Shown one piece after another: positions 48,312 through 59,175 of a stretch of 64,000 bases of DNA (its first letter is position 1; each line of letters begins with the position of its first letter). Below the pieces are notes generated by a model. It saw only the letters and a program-made list of their open reading frames with translations. It was not told the DNA's origin and made no database searches. The translations under genes were made by a program, and so were the position numbers. This DNA comes from Gilliamella sp. wkB171 (GTDB lineage Bacteria > Pseudomonadota > Gammaproteobacteria > Enterobacterales > Orbaceae). The stretch spans positions 558,001 to 622,000 of the forward strand of contig NZ_LYST01000043.1 in assembly GCF_001693755.1 (NCBI RefSeq), in the 5' to 3' direction.

Positions 48312-49295
48312 TTAAAATTCGGTTTGATGATGCTTTTCTGTTCTAAGATAACTTAAGCATGCTTGTAATTTATCATCCATTGGTGCGCTTAACTGCATAT
48401 CTTGTAACGTTTTAGGATGAATAAATGTCACATTGGCTGCATGCAAAAATAATCGATTAAGTTTAGTATTGGCAAATAACATATCAAATTGGCTATCACC
48501 ATAACGATCATCAAATGCAATAGGATGATTGGCATATTGAGTATGTACACGAATCTGATGTGTACGGCCAGTAACAGGACTGGCTTTAATCAACGTTGCA
48601 AAATTAAATCTCTCTTCAACTTTAAAACGTGTCTCTGAAGGTTTACCTTCCTTATCGACTTTAACCACTCGTTCGCCACTTTTCAAAACATTTTTAAGTA
48701 ACGGTGCCTGTATAACTTTGCATTCAGAAGGCCAATCACCTTTTACTAATGCTAAATAGTTCTTTTTCATCTGTTTTAGGCGCAGTTGTTCATGCAGTGC
48801 TTTTAATGCTGAACGTTTTTTAGCAATGAGTAACACGCCTGATGTTTCGCGATCGATTCGATGAACCAATTCCAGAAATTTTGCTTCAGGTCTTAATGCT
48901 CGAAGTCCTTCAATGACCCCAAAACTTAGACCACTACCGCCATGAACAGCAATACCCGAGGGTTTATTAATGGCTAATATCACGTCATCTTCATAAATAA
49001 TGGCTTTTTCTAAATCGGCAACTTTATTTAATTTAGTTGAGATTTCAGGTGAGGTTTTTTCTGCTACGCGAATAGGCGGTATACGAATTTCATCTCCAAT
49101 ACTGAGCTTATACTCGGGTTTAATGCGTTTTTTATTAACACGCACTTCACCTTTCCTCAGTATGCGATAAATCATACTTTTAGGTACGCCTTTCAAATGT
49201 GTGATAAGAAAGTTATCAATTCGCTGCGTCGCATTTTCTTCTGTGATGATAACAAATGAGACCTGTAATTTTGTTTGTGGAACGTTTGAATCCAT
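48312..49295 (-). CDS. rluC: 23S rRNA pseudouridine synthase RluC
   Basis: Makes pseudouridines 955, 2504 and 2580 in 23S rRNA (E. coli numbering). 327 residues. N-terminal S4 domain: RIDNFLITHLKGVPKSMIYRILRKGEVRVNKKR. Catalytic aspartate in VHRIDRETSGVLL; HPIAFDDRYGD and NRLFLHAA are RluC-like. The protein matches E. coli RluC along its length. E. coli has rne divergent to rluC; here dsbB occupies that side instead. Followed by the histidine phosphatase gene. Confidence 0.95.
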   Translation of the reverse strand: MDSNVPQTKLQVSFVIITEENATQRIDNFLITHLKGVPKSMIYRILRKGEVRVNKKRIKPEYKLSIGDEIRIPPIRVAEKTSPEISTKLNKVADLEKAIIYEDDVILAINKPSGIAVHGGSGLSFGVIEGLRALRPEAKFLELVHRIDRETSGVLLIAKKRSALKALHEQLRLKQMKKNYLALVKGDWPSECKVIQAPLLKNVLKSGERVVKVDKEGKPSETRFKVEERFNFATLIKASPVTGRTHQIRVHTQYANHPIAFDDRYGDSQFDMLFANTKLNRLFLHAANVTFIHPKTLQDMQLSAPMDDKLQACLSYLRTEKHHQTEF

Positions 49296-49444
49296 AAGAA
49301 ATGATTAATCCGCCATCAATAAATAAAAGTCGTTTACATTATTCGAAAATAAACTACACTACCACTAATTAAAAATGAAGACAGATTATTTTCGATATAA
49401 TTAAAGATAGCTAATTATAGCCGAATATGGAGGAATAAAACAGT

Positions 49445-49978
49445 ATGTTATCGTTACTTAATCAATACTCTCGCGCAAGGTTTGCTTGGTTTTTACTCTT
49501 CCTCTCAACCATTATTTTCGAATTAACTGCACTTTATTTTCAACACAGCTTAGGACTAGCGCCTTGCACACTGTGTATTTATCAACGTTGCGCCATTTTT
49601 GGCATCATGTTAGCCAGTATTATTGGCTTAATTGCACCGAATAATTTTATTTTTAGAATAATGGGGATCGCTGTTTGGTTAATTAGTGCATATAAAGGCT
49701 TTAACTTAGCAACATTTCACGCCCATTTACAATTCGAACCAAACTTTAGTGACACTTGCGCTATTAATGTTCAGTTTCCATCATGGCTACCTTTAAACGA
49801 ATGGATACCAGGCCTGTTTAATGCTTACGGCTCGTGTGCAGATAAAATTTGGTCTTTTTTAACCATTGAAATGTCACAATGGATGATTATTATTTTTGCT
49901 TGCTATTTTATAGTTGGATTATTCGTGTTTATTGCCCAATTTTTTGCAGTAAACAAAAATACCTTATGGAAAAATTAG
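49445..49978 (+). CDS. dsbB: Disulfide bond formation protein DsbB
   Basis: Inner-membrane quinone reductase that reoxidises DsbA. 177 residues with four spans. First periplasmic cysteine pair: CTLC in LGLAPCTLCIYQRCA, after the N-terminal RARFAWFLLFL. The second pair lies in the second periplasmic loop, one Cys in FSDTCAINVQFPSWLPL and one in AYGSCADKIW. Overall like E. coli DsbB. GGAGG-like ribosome site upstream (TGGAGGAA). Works with DsbA, not in this window; DsbC at 34245 completes the isomerase branch. Confidence 0.95.
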   Translation: MLSLLNQYSRARFAWFLLFLSTIIFELTALYFQHSLGLAPCTLCIYQRCAIFGIMLASIIGLIAPNNFIFRIMGIAVWLISAYKGFNLATFHAHLQFEPNFSDTCAINVQFPSWLPLNEWIPGLFNAYGSCADKIWSFLTIEMSQWMIIIFACYFIVGLFVFIAQFFAVNKNTLWKN

Positions 49979-50056
49979 GCGTGCTATAAAACTGGCACTT
50001 TTTGTTGAGTTTGTTAGAATGTGTGGCAATTTTATCTTATAAATTGTCATACATAA

Positions 50057-50713
50057 ATGCTTTTGGAATATCATCCTCCTATTGACCCTTGGCTCTCTAT
50101 CTTATACCAAGATGATCATATTGTTGTTGTCAATAAACAACCCGGTATTTTATCGGTGTCGGGCAACAAACCTCAATTTATCGATAGTATTATTCATCGT
50201 TTACAGCAAAAATTTAGCTACGTCGAGTCCGTTCATCGATTAGATATGGCAACCAGTGGCATTATGGTTGCCGCTTTATCTAAACTTGCCGATCGAGAAA
50301 TAAAAAAGCAATTTCGAGAACGAATCCCCAAAAAAAATTATATTGCCGTAGTTTATGGACATCTTAAAGATGATAGCGGTCAAGTTGAATTACCGTTGAT
50401 TTGTGATTGGCCAAACCGTCCACGACAAATGGTCGATTTAGAAAATGGCAAGCCTGCACTGACGTTATATCAAGTCATTTCAAGAAACCCTGATAACACA
50501 ACTCGGGTTAGCTTATCGCCTTTTACTGGTCGATCACACCAATTACGCGTGCATATGCAAGCACTGGGACATCCTATTTTAGGTGATAAATTTTATGCAC
50601 ACCCTGAAGCCTTTTCTCGGTCTAAAAGATTGTTACTCCATGCGCAATCGTTAACAATTCTCCACCCCAAGACAGGTGAAAGTATGACCTTTAACTGCGA
50701 TCCCGATTTTTAA
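50057..50713 (+). CDS. rluA: Dual-specificity RNA pseudouridine synthase RluA
   Basis: Modifies 23S rRNA position 746 and tRNA position 32. 218 residues, the short form without an S4 domain. Catalytic Asp in VHRLDMATSGIMVAAL; start segment YHPPIDPWLSILYQDDHIVVVNKQPGILSV. SPFTGRSHQLRVHMQALGHPILGD and KRLLLHAQSL are the later family motifs. No obvious Shine-Dalgarno; the chosen ATG matches the E. coli start region. rdgB follows 67 bp downstream. Confidence 0.94.
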   Translation: MLLEYHPPIDPWLSILYQDDHIVVVNKQPGILSVSGNKPQFIDSIIHRLQQKFSYVESVHRLDMATSGIMVAALSKLADREIKKQFRERIPKKNYIAVVYGHLKDDSGQVELPLICDWPNRPRQMVDLENGKPALTLYQVISRNPDNTTRVSLSPFTGRSHQLRVHMQALGHPILGDKFYAHPEAFSRSKRLLLHAQSLTILHPKTGESMTFNCDPDF

Positions 50714-50780
50714 CGAAACTTATAAATCGAACAACGGTTAACGATAGTTATCAACATAATTTTATGGTAAGGAATTAAAG

Positions 50781-51377
50781 ATGCAAAAAATTGTTTTAGC
50801 AACCAATAATCAAGGCAAAGTCAATGAATTGCAAACACTTTTAGCCGATGCTGGCTTTAATATTGTGGCACAAAAAGAATTTAATGTTCCCGATGTCGAT
50901 GAAACAGGTTTAACTTTTATCGAAAATGCCATTTTAAAAGCAAGGCATACCGCAAAATTAACAGGACTACCCGCTATTGCAGATGATTCAGGTTTAGTGG
51001 TTGATGCCCTTAATGGTGCGCCAGGTATTTATTCTGCACGTTATGCGGGTTGCCATGGTAACGATAAATTAAATAATCAAAAATTACTTTCACAACTACA
51101 CAATGTTCCAGCAGAAAAGCGCACTGCCTATTTTTATTGTGCCTTGGTTTTTATGCGCCATGATAACGATCCAACGCCAATTATTTGTTTAGGCAAATGG
51201 CATGGATTAATCCTAAATCAAGAACAAGGAGAAGGCGGCTTTGGCTATGATCCACTTTTTTATATACCAGAGTTAGATTGCACAGCAGCCCAACTTAGCA
51301 AAGAGCATAAAAGCCAGATTTCACATCGTGGTCAAGCATTAAAACAGTTAATTACTAAAATAAAATCCGAATATTAA
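50781..51377 (+). CDS. rdgB: dITP/XTP pyrophosphatase
   Basis: Removes non-canonical purine nucleotides (dITP, XTP) from the pool. 198 residues (E. coli 197). N-terminal [18 protein letters not shown] binds the nucleotide; the metal site is [40 protein letters not shown] and [15 protein letters not shown] close the Ham1 fold. AAGGAA ribosome site present. Between rluA and rapZ on the same strand; E. coli has it elsewhere, next to yggW. Confidence 0.95.
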   Translation: MQKIVLATNNQGKVNELQTLLADAGFNIVAQKEFNVPDVDETGLTFIENAILKARHTAKLTGLPAIADDSGLVVDALNGAPGIYSARYAGCHGNDKLNNQKLLSQLHNVPAEKRTAYFYCALVFMRHDNDPTPIICLGKWHGLILNQEQGEGGFGYDPLFYIPELDCTAAQLSKEHKSQISHRGQALKQLITKIKSEY

Positions 51378-51461
51378 TCGCAATATCATCGATATATGAA
51401 ATTGCATCTTGTTGAGTAAACGGTATATACTTAAGTTAATTAGCATATTGGAGTTAACATT

Positions 51462-52310
51462 GTGATTCTCATGATTGTTAGTGGCCGTTCAGGTTCAGGG
51501 AAATCGATTGCACTACGTGCACTAGAAGATATGGGTTTTTATTGTGTGGATAACATCCCTGTTGTGCTATTGCCACAATTAGCCGATTCATTAAAGAACA
51601 ATAATACCCCCGTTGCCGTTAGCATTGATATTCGCAATTTACCGCCAAATTTTGATTTTAACCGCGACATTTTGCAACAATTGCCAAACTCTGTCACACC
51701 CGAGATTATCTTCTTTGACTGTAGCCGCAATACCCTAATTCGTCGTTATAGCGAAACCAGACGAATCCATCCCTTAACCAATCAAAAATACTCACTTGAA
51801 GAAGCAATCGATCTTGAAGAAAAATATTTAGAATCATTAAAATCAAATGCAAGTTTGGTCATCAATACTGATAATCTTTCAGTGCATCAACTATCAGACA
51901 TTTTACGAACACGCATTTTAGGTAAAAAAGAACGTGAATTAACCATGATCTTTGAATCCTTTGGTTTTAAACATGGTTTGCCGGTCGATGCCGATTTTGT
52001 TTTTGATGTCCGCTTTTTACCCAATCCCCATTGGGATATTGCACTACGTCCCCTAACTGGATTAGATGAGCCAGTAAAAAAATATCTATTTCAGCATGAT
52101 GAAGTGACTAATTTTATCTATCAAACCGCCAGTTATTTACAGCAATGGTTACCGATGTTAGAAAAAAATAATCGTAGCTATTTAACCATTGCTATTGGTT
52201 GTACCGGAGGCCAACATCGCTCTGTTTTTATTGCTGAACAGCTGGCTGAATTTTTTAAAGCACAAAATAAGCAAGTACAAATTCGGCACCGAACCTTAGA
52301 AAAAAAATAA
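51462..52310 (+). CDS. rapZ: RNase adapter protein RapZ
   Basis: RNA-binding adapter that directs RNase E to the sRNA GlmZ and so sets GlmS levels. 282 residues. GTG start; the N-terminal P-loop GRSGSGKS is at residues 7-14, followed by [16 protein letters not shown]. The C-terminal RNA-binding domain carries [28 protein letters not shown] and [22 protein letters not shown] ribosome site precedes the GTG. Its stop codon directly abuts the stop of convergent yibQ, with no base between them. The usual ptsN-npr neighbours are not here. Confidence 0.95.
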   Translation: MILMIVSGRSGSGKSIALRALEDMGFYCVDNIPVVLLPQLADSLKNNNTPVAVSIDIRNLPPNFDFNRDILQQLPNSVTPEIIFFDCSRNTLIRRYSETRRIHPLTNQKYSLEEAIDLEEKYLESLKSNASLVINTDNLSVHQLSDILRTRILGKKERELTMIFESFGFKHGLPVDADFVFDVRFLPNPHWDIALRPLTGLDEPVKKYLFQHDEVTNFIYQTASYLQQWLPMLEKNNRSYLTIAIGCTGGQHRSVFIAEQLAEFFKAQNKQVQIRHRTLEKK

Positions 52311-53132
52311 TTATTCGTTTTCGGTATGATAAAAATGCCAAACTTGATCGCAGCGCTGTTTGTATCTGTCTATAATATCTTTTAACGTTGCTTTTGGCTT
52401 TATTGGTTCAGGTTGCGGTGTAACAAGCTGACTGACTTTGATTAATGTTATATCTGAAGGCAATTGCGCTAATCTATTTTTCAATACATTGAGTGTCTGT
52501 GGATGAGGATGACCAATGGCAATGGCAACCCCTTTTTTACGAGCAACTTGAATAGCTAATTCAAATTGCTGGCTAATAGCATGTTCATTTTGCTGATCAT
52601 CTAAAAATACATCGCGCACAACTACAGGGATATTATAGGCGCTCGCTGCTGTTTTGACGGCTGTTTTTCCAATCGTTTTACTATCTAAAAAAAACATAGA
52701 ATGTGGGCTGAGTGCTTTCATAACATATTGCATGCCATTAAGATTGGATGTCATTAAACTGCCCATATGATTATTAACACCAATAGCATGAGGTACACGC
52801 GCAATAGCATTATTCACAATGCGATTAACCTCAGTTTCGCTCATAGTGGGAAACAACGTATCTTTTTCAAGTGGCTGCTTACCCATTGGTGCCATGGGTA
52901 AGTGTATAATCACATCATTCCCATGTTCATGAGCCATATTAGCGATACGTTTTGCATTAGGTGAATGGGGTAAAACAGCAACTGTTATATTGGTTGATAA
53001 TGCTATAATTTGCTCTTCATTATGTTGCCGATAACCAAAATCATCAATAACCAGAGCTAATTGTGCCGCAAAAGTAAGGCTTGAATTAAAAAATAATAGA
53101 CTTATAAGTATGTAAATGATTGAACGATGCAC
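52311..53132 (-). CDS. yibQ: Divergent polysaccharide deacetylase family protein YibQ
   Basis: Periplasmic protein of the divergent polysaccharide deacetylase family; E. coli yibQ also follows envC. 273 residues if started at the GTG (53132), which overlaps the envC stop as TAGTG; a TTG at 53144 would add four residues. Signal peptide HRSIIYILISLLFFNSSLTFA. Family motifs: LALVIDDFGYRQ (Asp-Asp), VAVLPHSPNAKRIANMAH, VIIHLPMAP, VNNHMGSLMT and AIGHPHPQT. Enzymatic activity of the family is unproven. Translationally coupled to envC. Confidence 0.9.
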   Translation of the reverse strand: MHRSIIYILISLLFFNSSLTFAAQLALVIDDFGYRQHNEEQIIALSTNITVAVLPHSPNAKRIANMAHEHGNDVIIHLPMAPMGKQPLEKDTLFPTMSETEVNRIVNNAIARVPHAIGVNNHMGSLMTSNLNGMQYVMKALSPHSMFFLDSKTIGKTAVKTAASAYNIPVVVRDVFLDDQQNEHAISQQFELAIQVARKKGVAIAIGHPHPQTLNVLKNRLAQLPSDITLIKVSQLVTPQPEPIKPKATLKDIIDRYKQRCDQVWHFYHTENE

Positions 53133-54343
53133 TATTTTAACCAACCTTTAGGATCTAACGCTTTACCATCTCGGCGAATCTCAAAATAGAGTCCTGAACT
53201 ATTTTGACCACCACTTGAACCAACTAAAGCAATGGCTTGTCCAGTGGAGATTTTATCGCCGACATCGACTAAAACACGTTGGTTGTAACCATATAAACTC
53301 ATATCGCCTTTACCATGCTCTAGTGCAACCACAAAACCATAACCTTGCAACCAACTAGCCAGTATCACTCGACCATCAGCGATTGCCTTAACTTGGGTAC
53401 CATCCTTCGCATTAATTACCATACCTTTCCAATACAGTTCACCTTGCAGTGACTCGCCAAATCGATGTACGACTGGACCGGTGACCGGCCAATTAAATTG
53501 GTGTTGTGGTTTACCTATACCACTCACACGTGCCATTAATGCCCGTTCATCAGAATTTAAAGTGTAGTTGGTATTTTTTTGTTTCTGCTCAATATGTTTT
53601 GCCTGTCTTGCTTCTTCTTCAGCTAATCGTCGACTCTCTTTTTCAGCTTGAGCAATTTTTGCTTGTAACTTGGCTTCATTTTCGTGCAATTGAGCCAATT
53701 TTTGTTGATTGACCTGCATAGATGATTCGAGCGAAGTAATGGTTTTTTGTCGATCTTGACGGTTTTTTTCAAGGCCAACTTGTTCTTGTTTCTGTTTGGT
53801 TTGTAATGCTTGCTGTGAAATTTGTTTATTTTGTAACGTTAATTTTTTTTCGTTTAACTGTAATTGCGTTTCACGAAGTTCGTTAATCAGTTGCTGTCTA
53901 GCTTGATTAATATAACCATAATAATTAATCAGCCGTTCATTACGCTCACTTTGTTCACTGGCAAAAATCAGCGATAACCCTGTTGTTTTCCCTAATTTAA
54001 ATGCGCTTTCAAGTTGTTTAGATAACGCATCTCGCTGTTGTTGTTGCTTAATATTTAATTGTTCAATTTGTTTAATTAACCGATTAATTTCACTATCGAT
54101 TTTTTTTAAAGTTAAATCGTTTTTCTCAATTGAAGTTAATAATTTTGCAATTTCTGTTTCTTGCTGTTTAAGATCATTAACTAACTGGTTTCGCTCTTTT
54201 TTTTGCTCAGCCAAACGATTTTCTTGTTCTTGAATTGAACGACGCAAAGTCTGTAACTGTTGATTATCATCAGCAGCATACAAAACATTAACTTGTGTAA
54301 GTCCAATAAAAATAAACGTTAGAAAATATCGATAAATAGCCAT
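53132..54343 (-). CDS. envC: Murein hydrolase activator EnvC
   Basis: Septal periplasmic factor that activates the amidases AmiA and AmiB at the direction of FtsEX. 403 residues from the ATG at 54343, giving the signal peptide MAIYRYFLTFIFIGLTQVNVLYA; an ATG-less upstream extension to 54421 has no signal logic. A long coiled coil (about 30-260, rich in Gln, Lys and Glu) includes the family block SAFKLGKTTGLSLIFASEQSE. The C-terminal LytM domain (HRFGESLQGELYWKGMVI...FEIRRDGKALDPKGWL) is the degenerate, non-catalytic form. yibQ is coupled downstream. Confidence 0.93.
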   Translation of the reverse strand: MAIYRYFLTFIFIGLTQVNVLYAADDNQQLQTLRRSIQEQENRLAEQKKERNQLVNDLKQQETEIAKLLTSIEKNDLTLKKIDSEINRLIKQIEQLNIKQQQQRDALSKQLESAFKLGKTTGLSLIFASEQSERNERLINYYGYINQARQQLINELRETQLQLNEKKLTLQNKQISQQALQTKQKQEQVGLEKNRQDRQKTITSLESSMQVNQQKLAQLHENEAKLQAKIAQAEKESRRLAEEEARQAKHIEQKQKNTNYTLNSDERALMARVSGIGKPQHQFNWPVTGPVVHRFGESLQGELYWKGMVINAKDGTQVKAIADGRVILASWLQGYGFVVALEHGKGDMSLYGYNQRVLVDVGDKISTGQAIALVGSSGGQNSSGLYFEIRRDGKALDPKGWLK

Positions 54344-54552
54344 GGCATTATGATAAGTATTGATAACCAAGCAAAAGGGATAAAACACTATACCTAGAAA
54401 TGCATAAAGATGCAAAACCAAAACTATTTAGATAAGCATTGAGAGTAATTGCAACAGATAGTAATTAGGCATTTCACAAGCTCCAATAAAAAGTATAAAA
54501 TACAACACTATTTAAATTATCGAACAATCAATTCAACCATAAAGATAACATC

Positions 54553-55485
54553 ATGCAAAAGTTTAATGTCAAAACCTTTCAAGGGTTAATACTAACGTTA
54601 CAAGATTACTGGGCTAATCAAGGTTGTACGGTGATTCAGCCATTGGATATGGAAGTTGGGGCAGGTACTTCACACCCGATGACGTGTTTACGCGCTCTTG
54701 GACCTGAACCCATTAATGCTGCTTACGTTCAGCCATCTCGCCGTCCAACTGATGGACGCTATGGTGAAAACCCTAATAGGTTACAACACTACTATCAATT
54801 TCAAGTTATCTTAAAACCCTCTCCAGACAACATTCAAGAGCTCTATCTGGGTTCATTAAAAGAGTTAGGACTCGATCCAACCGTTAATGATATTCGTTTT
54901 GTTGAGGACAACTGGGAAAACCCTACATTAGGTGCTTGGGGACTTGGTTGGGAAGTATGGTTAAATGGGATGGAAGTGACTCAATTTACCTATTTCCAAC
55001 AAGTGGGTGGTCTTGAGTGTAAACCCGTCACTGGTGAGATCACTTATGGTTTAGAACGCCTTGCGATGTATATTCAAGGTGTCGATAGTGTGTATGATTT
55101 GGTTTGGAGTGATGGCGCATTTGGTAAAACCACTTATGGTGATGTATTCCATCAAAATGAAGTTGAGCAATCAACGTATAATTTTGAATATGCCAATATT
55201 GATTTTCTATTTTATTGCTTTGAACAACATGAAAAAGAAGCAAAAATGTTGCTTGAATTAGAAAAACCGCTGCCACTACCTGCTTACGAGCGTATTTTAA
55301 AAGCTGCGCACTGTTTCAATTTACTTGATGCGCGTAAAGCTATTTCAGTAACTGAGCGGCAACGTTATATATTGCGCATTCGAACATTAACCAAAATGGT
55401 TGCTGAAGCATATTATGCATCACGTGAAGCGCTTGGTTTTCCAATGTGCCAAAATTCACCGTCAAATCAAAGTGCATCAAAGTAG
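54553..55485 (+). CDS. glyQ: Glycyl-tRNA synthetase alpha subunit
   Basis: Catalytic subunit of the alpha2beta2 glycyl-tRNA synthetase. 310 residues. Seen: [70 protein letters not shown], and [26 protein letters not shown]. Slightly longer C-terminus than E. coli (303), ending [11 protein letters not shown]. glyS starts 12 bp later, one operon. Divergent from envC across about 200 bp, where its promoter must lie. Confidence 0.97.
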   Translation: MQKFNVKTFQGLILTLQDYWANQGCTVIQPLDMEVGAGTSHPMTCLRALGPEPINAAYVQPSRRPTDGRYGENPNRLQHYYQFQVILKPSPDNIQELYLGSLKELGLDPTVNDIRFVEDNWENPTLGAWGLGWEVWLNGMEVTQFTYFQQVGGLECKPVTGEITYGLERLAMYIQGVDSVYDLVWSDGAFGKTTYGDVFHQNEVEQSTYNFEYANIDFLFYCFEQHEKEAKMLLELEKPLPLPAYERILKAAHCFNLLDARKAISVTERQRYILRIRTLTKMVAEAYYASREALGFPMCQNSPSNQSASK

Positions 55486-55497
55486 GATTTTAATATT

Positions 55498-57567
55498 ATG
55501 CAAAAAACATTTTTAGTGGAAATTGGTACCGAAGAGCTACCACCAAAATCACTCCGCACTTTAGCTGAAAGTTTTGCGGCAAATTTTATTGAGCAACTGG
55601 ACAATGCCAAGTTAGAACATGGCGAAGTACTTTGGTATGCCTCACCGCGCCGCTTAGCATTAAAAGTTTTAAATTTAAATGACACTCAACCAGATAGCCA
55701 AATTATTAAACGGGGACCGGCTGTTAGTGCAGCATTTGATGCTAATGGTAAACCAACTAAAGCAGCTGAAGGCTGGGCTCGTGGTTGTGGTATTACTGTT
55801 GACCAAGCCGAGCGTATTCAAACAGATAAAGGTGAATGGTTATCTTATACCCAAAACCAAAAAGGCCAACCTGTTGTTAACCTATTGTGTGATATGGTTA
55901 AAGGCGCGCTAAGCAAATTACCTATTCCAAAACCAATGCGCTGGGCAGCTCGACAAGTTGAATTTATTCGCCCGAGTCATACGGTAACGATGTTATATGG
56001 TGATGAGCTAGTACCGGGCACAATTTTAGACATTGAGTCAAACCGCATCATTCGTGGGCATCGTTTTATGGGTGAACAGGAATTCACCATTGATAATGCC
56101 GACCAATATCCAGAAATTTTGGAGCAGCGTGGTAAAGTTATTGCCGATTATGACAAACGAAAATCAATTATTAAACAACAAGCAGAGCAAGCCGCTGCAA
56201 AATTAAATGGTAAAGCTGATTTAACCGAAAGCTTGTTAGAAGAAGTCTCTTCATTGGTTGAATGGCCTGTTGTTTTAACGGCTAAATTTGAAGAAAGATT
56301 TTTAGATGTACCAGCTGAATCACTAGTTTATACCATGAAAGGCGATCAAAAATATTTTCCTGTTTATGATAAACAAGGAAAATTATTACCGAATTTTATT
56401 TTTGTTGCCAATATCGAATCAAAAGATCCGCAAGTAGTCATTTCAGGTAATGAAAAAGTAGTACGACCACGCTTAGCCGATGCTGAATTTTTTTACAAAA
56501 CAGATTTAAAACAACGCTTGGAAGATCGTCTACCTCGTTTAGAAACGGTGTTATTCCAACAACAGCTTGGAACAGTCAAAGACAAATCATTACGAATTGA
56601 GTCATTAGCGGGTTTTATAGCCGACAAAATTGGGGCTAATGTCGAACAAGCTAAACGTGCAGGTAAACTCACTAAATGCGATTTAGTCACCAATACTGTT
56701 TTTGAATTTCCCGAAACACAAGGGATAATGGGTCGTTATTTAGCGCTAAAAGATGGTGAAAGCATTGAAGTTGCTACCGCGATTGAAGAGCAATACAAAC
56801 CACGTTTTGCTGGGGATGAATTGCCAAGCACTAATGTATCAAGTGCGGTATCAATTGCCGAAAAAATGGATACATTAGCCGGTATTTTTGGTATAGGGCA
56901 ACATCCTAAAGGTGATAAAGACCCTTTTGCTTTACGCCGCGCTGCAATTGGCGTTTTGCGTATTATTGTTGAGAATAACTTACCGCTCGATCTTGTCGAA
57001 TTATCAAATTTTGCCGTTTCATTATATGGTGACAAACTCAACAATAAACAGGTAGTGGAAGATATTGTCAGCTTTATGCAAGGTCGATTCCGAGCCTGGT
57101 ATCAGGAGCAAGGTTTTACCATTGATACCATACAAGCAGTACTCGCACTTAATCCAACCAAGCCTGCTGATTTTGATGCGCGCATTAAAGCCGTGACACA
57201 TTTTAGAACACTGCCAGAAGCCTCTTCGCTTGCTGAAGCTAACAAGCGGGTATCAAATATCCTCTCTAAAACAGAATTGGTGATACCTGATGCGGTGAAT
57301 GCCTCACTACTTGAAGCGGGAGCAGAAGGTGAACTTGCTATGCAAGTAGCAGTATTAACCGATAAATTAGCACCTTATTTTACTCAAGGTCGTTATCAAC
57401 AAGCTTTAGTAGAATTGTCTGCACTTAAAGCTCCTGTTGATGCATTTTTTGCCTCAACCATGGTCATGGCAGATGATGAAAAAATTAAACTTAATCGGTT
57501 AGCATTGCTGAAAAAATTGCAAAATTTATTTTTAAAAGTTGCGGATATTTCATTACTACAATCGTAA
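55498..57567 (+). CDS. glyS: Glycyl-tRNA synthetase beta subunit
   Basis: tRNA-binding partner of GlyQ. 689 residues, same as E. coli. Starts [25 protein letters not shown]; contains [22 protein letters not shown], the HD-like [13 protein letters not shown] and [32 protein letters not shown], followed by a DALR-type C-terminal domain. Hairpin 24 bp after the stop. Confidence 0.97.
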   Translation: MQKTFLVEIGTEELPPKSLRTLAESFAANFIEQLDNAKLEHGEVLWYASPRRLALKVLNLNDTQPDSQIIKRGPAVSAAFDANGKPTKAAEGWARGCGITVDQAERIQTDKGEWLSYTQNQKGQPVVNLLCDMVKGALSKLPIPKPMRWAARQVEFIRPSHTVTMLYGDELVPGTILDIESNRIIRGHRFMGEQEFTIDNADQYPEILEQRGKVIADYDKRKSIIKQQAEQAAAKLNGKADLTESLLEEVSSLVEWPVVLTAKFEERFLDVPAESLVYTMKGDQKYFPVYDKQGKLLPNFIFVANIESKDPQVVISGNEKVVRPRLADAEFFYKTDLKQRLEDRLPRLETVLFQQQLGTVKDKSLRIESLAGFIADKIGANVEQAKRAGKLTKCDLVTNTVFEFPETQGIMGRYLALKDGESIEVATAIEEQYKPRFAGDELPSTNVSSAVSIAEKMDTLAGIFGIGQHPKGDKDPFALRRAAIGVLRIIVENNLPLDLVELSNFAVSLYGDKLNNKQVVEDIVSFMQGRFRAWYQEQGFTIDTIQAVLALNPTKPADFDARIKAVTHFRTLPEASSLAEANKRVSNILSKTELVIPDAVNASLLEAGAEGELAMQVAVLTDKLAPYFTQGRYQQALVELSALKAPVDAFFASTMVMADDEKIKLNRLALLKKLQNLFLKVADISLLQS

Positions 57568-57590
57568 TTTGTAATTTATTTATCACTATA

Positions 57591-57613
57591 GTGGTAACCA
57601 ATTAGGTTACCAC
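57591..57613 (+). terminator. Hairpin after glyS
   Basis: Perfect 9-bp stem GTGGTAACC / GGTTACCAC with a 5-nt loop. Followed by CTTATTAG, a poor T tract, so some readthrough into the next gene is likely. Confidence 0.65.
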
Positions 57614-57633
57614 CTTATTAGTAGGAACGAGAC

Positions 57634-58443
57634 ATGCAAACCGAAGTATCTTTTTCTCAAGTATTTAATCAAACAACTAATTTTGTCAAAAACCGTTTTT
57701 TACAACTCGTTATCATCAGTTTTATCGTCAGTTTAATCACAACATGTATCAGTAGTTATTTAATTGATCCACAAATGTTTAAACAATTATCGAGCACGAC
57801 TATGACAGTCGATCAATTATTAATGTATGTATTAAAACCTGCGTTAATTAGTTTGGTCATCACTTTCATCATGCAAGCGATACTACTTGCTGTTGTTTAT
57901 AACTATTCAATCAACGATAAATTCGATTTTAATCTTATCTTATCTCGAATGTTACCAAATGCACTCAATATCATATGCTTTTACCTAACTTATTTATTTA
58001 TAATTCTGTTTGCAATGATATTTTTAACATTTATATTTATGATGTTGCAATTTATCCTACCCGCTAAAATGGTAACGTTTTTGTTTGGTGTATTAATCAT
58101 TGCCGCAATATTACTGATAGTGACAGTTTCTTATTATTTTCAAGGTTCAATTATTGCACCTTCAACAAAAACGTTTATTCAAAATTTTGTAGAAAGTCAT
58201 AAATATGCCATATCTTATTGGCGATTAACCGTTCCAATGGTTTTAATTTATTGCACGGTATCAATTATCTTTTCTATTGTCGATAGTGCACTTAATAACC
58301 TTGTAATAAATATCATCAGCTCAACTTTGCAAATACTCACAAGTATTTTTTGTATTTGTTTCTTCTATCGTCTCAATATTCTGTCAAAGAATGAGCAACT
58401 ATCACATAACACACCTGAGCAAAATAATAATTTAACTATCTAA
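57634..58443 (+). CDS. YciC-like (UPF0259) inner-membrane protein
   Basis: 269 residues with about six hydrophobic spans. It follows the YciC/UPF0259 plan: an N-terminal cytoplasmic helix (FSQVFNQTTNFVKNRFLQL), a long hydrophilic loop between spans 1 and 2 (SSTTMTVDQLLMYVL), and paired spans ending in a polar tail. Function is unknown. The assignment rests on topology and weak motif resemblance, so the family is tentative. It starts 66 bp after glyS behind a weak hairpin; the AGGAACGAG ribosome site is good. Confidence 0.65.
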   Translation: MQTEVSFSQVFNQTTNFVKNRFLQLVIISFIVSLITTCISSYLIDPQMFKQLSSTTMTVDQLLMYVLKPALISLVITFIMQAILLAVVYNYSINDKFDFNLILSRMLPNALNIICFYLTYLFIILFAMIFLTFIFMMLQFILPAKMVTFLFGVLIIAAILLIVTVSYYFQGSIIAPSTKTFIQNFVESHKYAISYWRLTVPMVLIYCTVSIIFSIVDSALNNLVINIISSTLQILTSIFCICFFYRLNILSKNEQLSHNTPEQNNNLTI

Positions 58444-58462
58444 CATTATTTACGCTTATTCT

Positions 58463-58498
58463 TAATCACTCTATTAACAAATGCGAATAGAGTGATTA
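58463..58498 (+). terminator. Hairpin after the YciC-like gene
   Basis: Perfect 13-bp stem TAATCACTCTATT / AATAGAGTGATTA with a 10-nt loop. The T tract is poor. Confidence 0.65.
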
Positions 58499-58543
58499 AA
58501 ATTAGATAATCATTTCTATTATCTAATTCGCTTGGGAAACACT

Positions 58544-59029
58544 ATGACGCCGGCAATTGACCAACTAAAAAAATTGAAAATTCCATTCAAAATTCATCAA
58601 TATGATCATGATCCTAATCAGACCCATTATGGTCAAGAAGCAGCGAATAAACTCGATCCAAGTTTACACATTACATCTAACCAGATATTTAAAACTTTAG
58701 TCGTAACTTTAAATGGAAATGATAAAACATTAGCAGTTTGTGTCGTACCTGTTGATAACCATTTGGATCTAAAAAAAGCTGCAAAAGCATTAAATTGTAA
58801 AAAAATAGAGTTAGCCGATGCCCATTTAGCGCAAAAAATCACGGGGTATTTGGTAGGAGGAATCAGTCCATTAGGGCAAAAAAAACAACTCACCACACTG
58901 ATTGATCTTAGCGCTAATGATCTTAGTTCAATGTTGATATCTGGCGGTAAACGAGGTCTCGAAATCGAAATTAAACCACAAGATCTTGTTAATGCATTAC
59001 ATGCACAATTGGTTGAAATTAAAGCCTAA
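58544..59029 (+). CDS. ybaK: Cys-tRNA(Pro)/Cys-tRNA(Cys) deacylase YbaK
   Basis: Trans-editing hydrolase that removes cysteine from mischarged tRNA-Pro. 161 residues from the ATG at 58544 (E. coli 159); a TTG four codons upstream belongs to the GGGAA ribosome-site region and is rejected. Family segments: PAIDQLKKLKIPFKIHQYDHDP, QIFKTLVVTLNG with the catalytic lysine, YLVGGISPLGQKKQLTTLID, and SGGKRGLEIEIKPQDL at the C-terminus. Stand-alone gene. Confidence 0.93.
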   Translation: MTPAIDQLKKLKIPFKIHQYDHDPNQTHYGQEAANKLDPSLHITSNQIFKTLVVTLNGNDKTLAVCVVPVDNHLDLKKAAKALNCKKIELADAHLAQKITGYLVGGISPLGQKKQLTTLIDLSANDLSSMLISGGKRGLEIEIKPQDLVNALHAQLVEIKA

Positions 59030-59111
59030 TTTGCTGATCAAATTATGTTGGGTTATTTTAATATTTATACGGTGAGTTAAAACTTGAAATTAGAATGATT
59101 GGAAAATAGAA

Positions 59112-59138
59112 AGACCTTAAGGTACTACCTTAAGGTCT
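59112..59138 (-). terminator. Terminator of the HU gene
   Basis: Perfect 12-bp stem AGACCTTAAGGT / ACCTTAAGGTCT with a 3-nt loop; TTTCTATTTT follows on the minus strand. It lies 38 bp past the stop. Confidence 0.85.
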
Positions 59139-59175
59139 AAAATATTCTGTCAAGTAAATATCGACAGAAAAAAAA

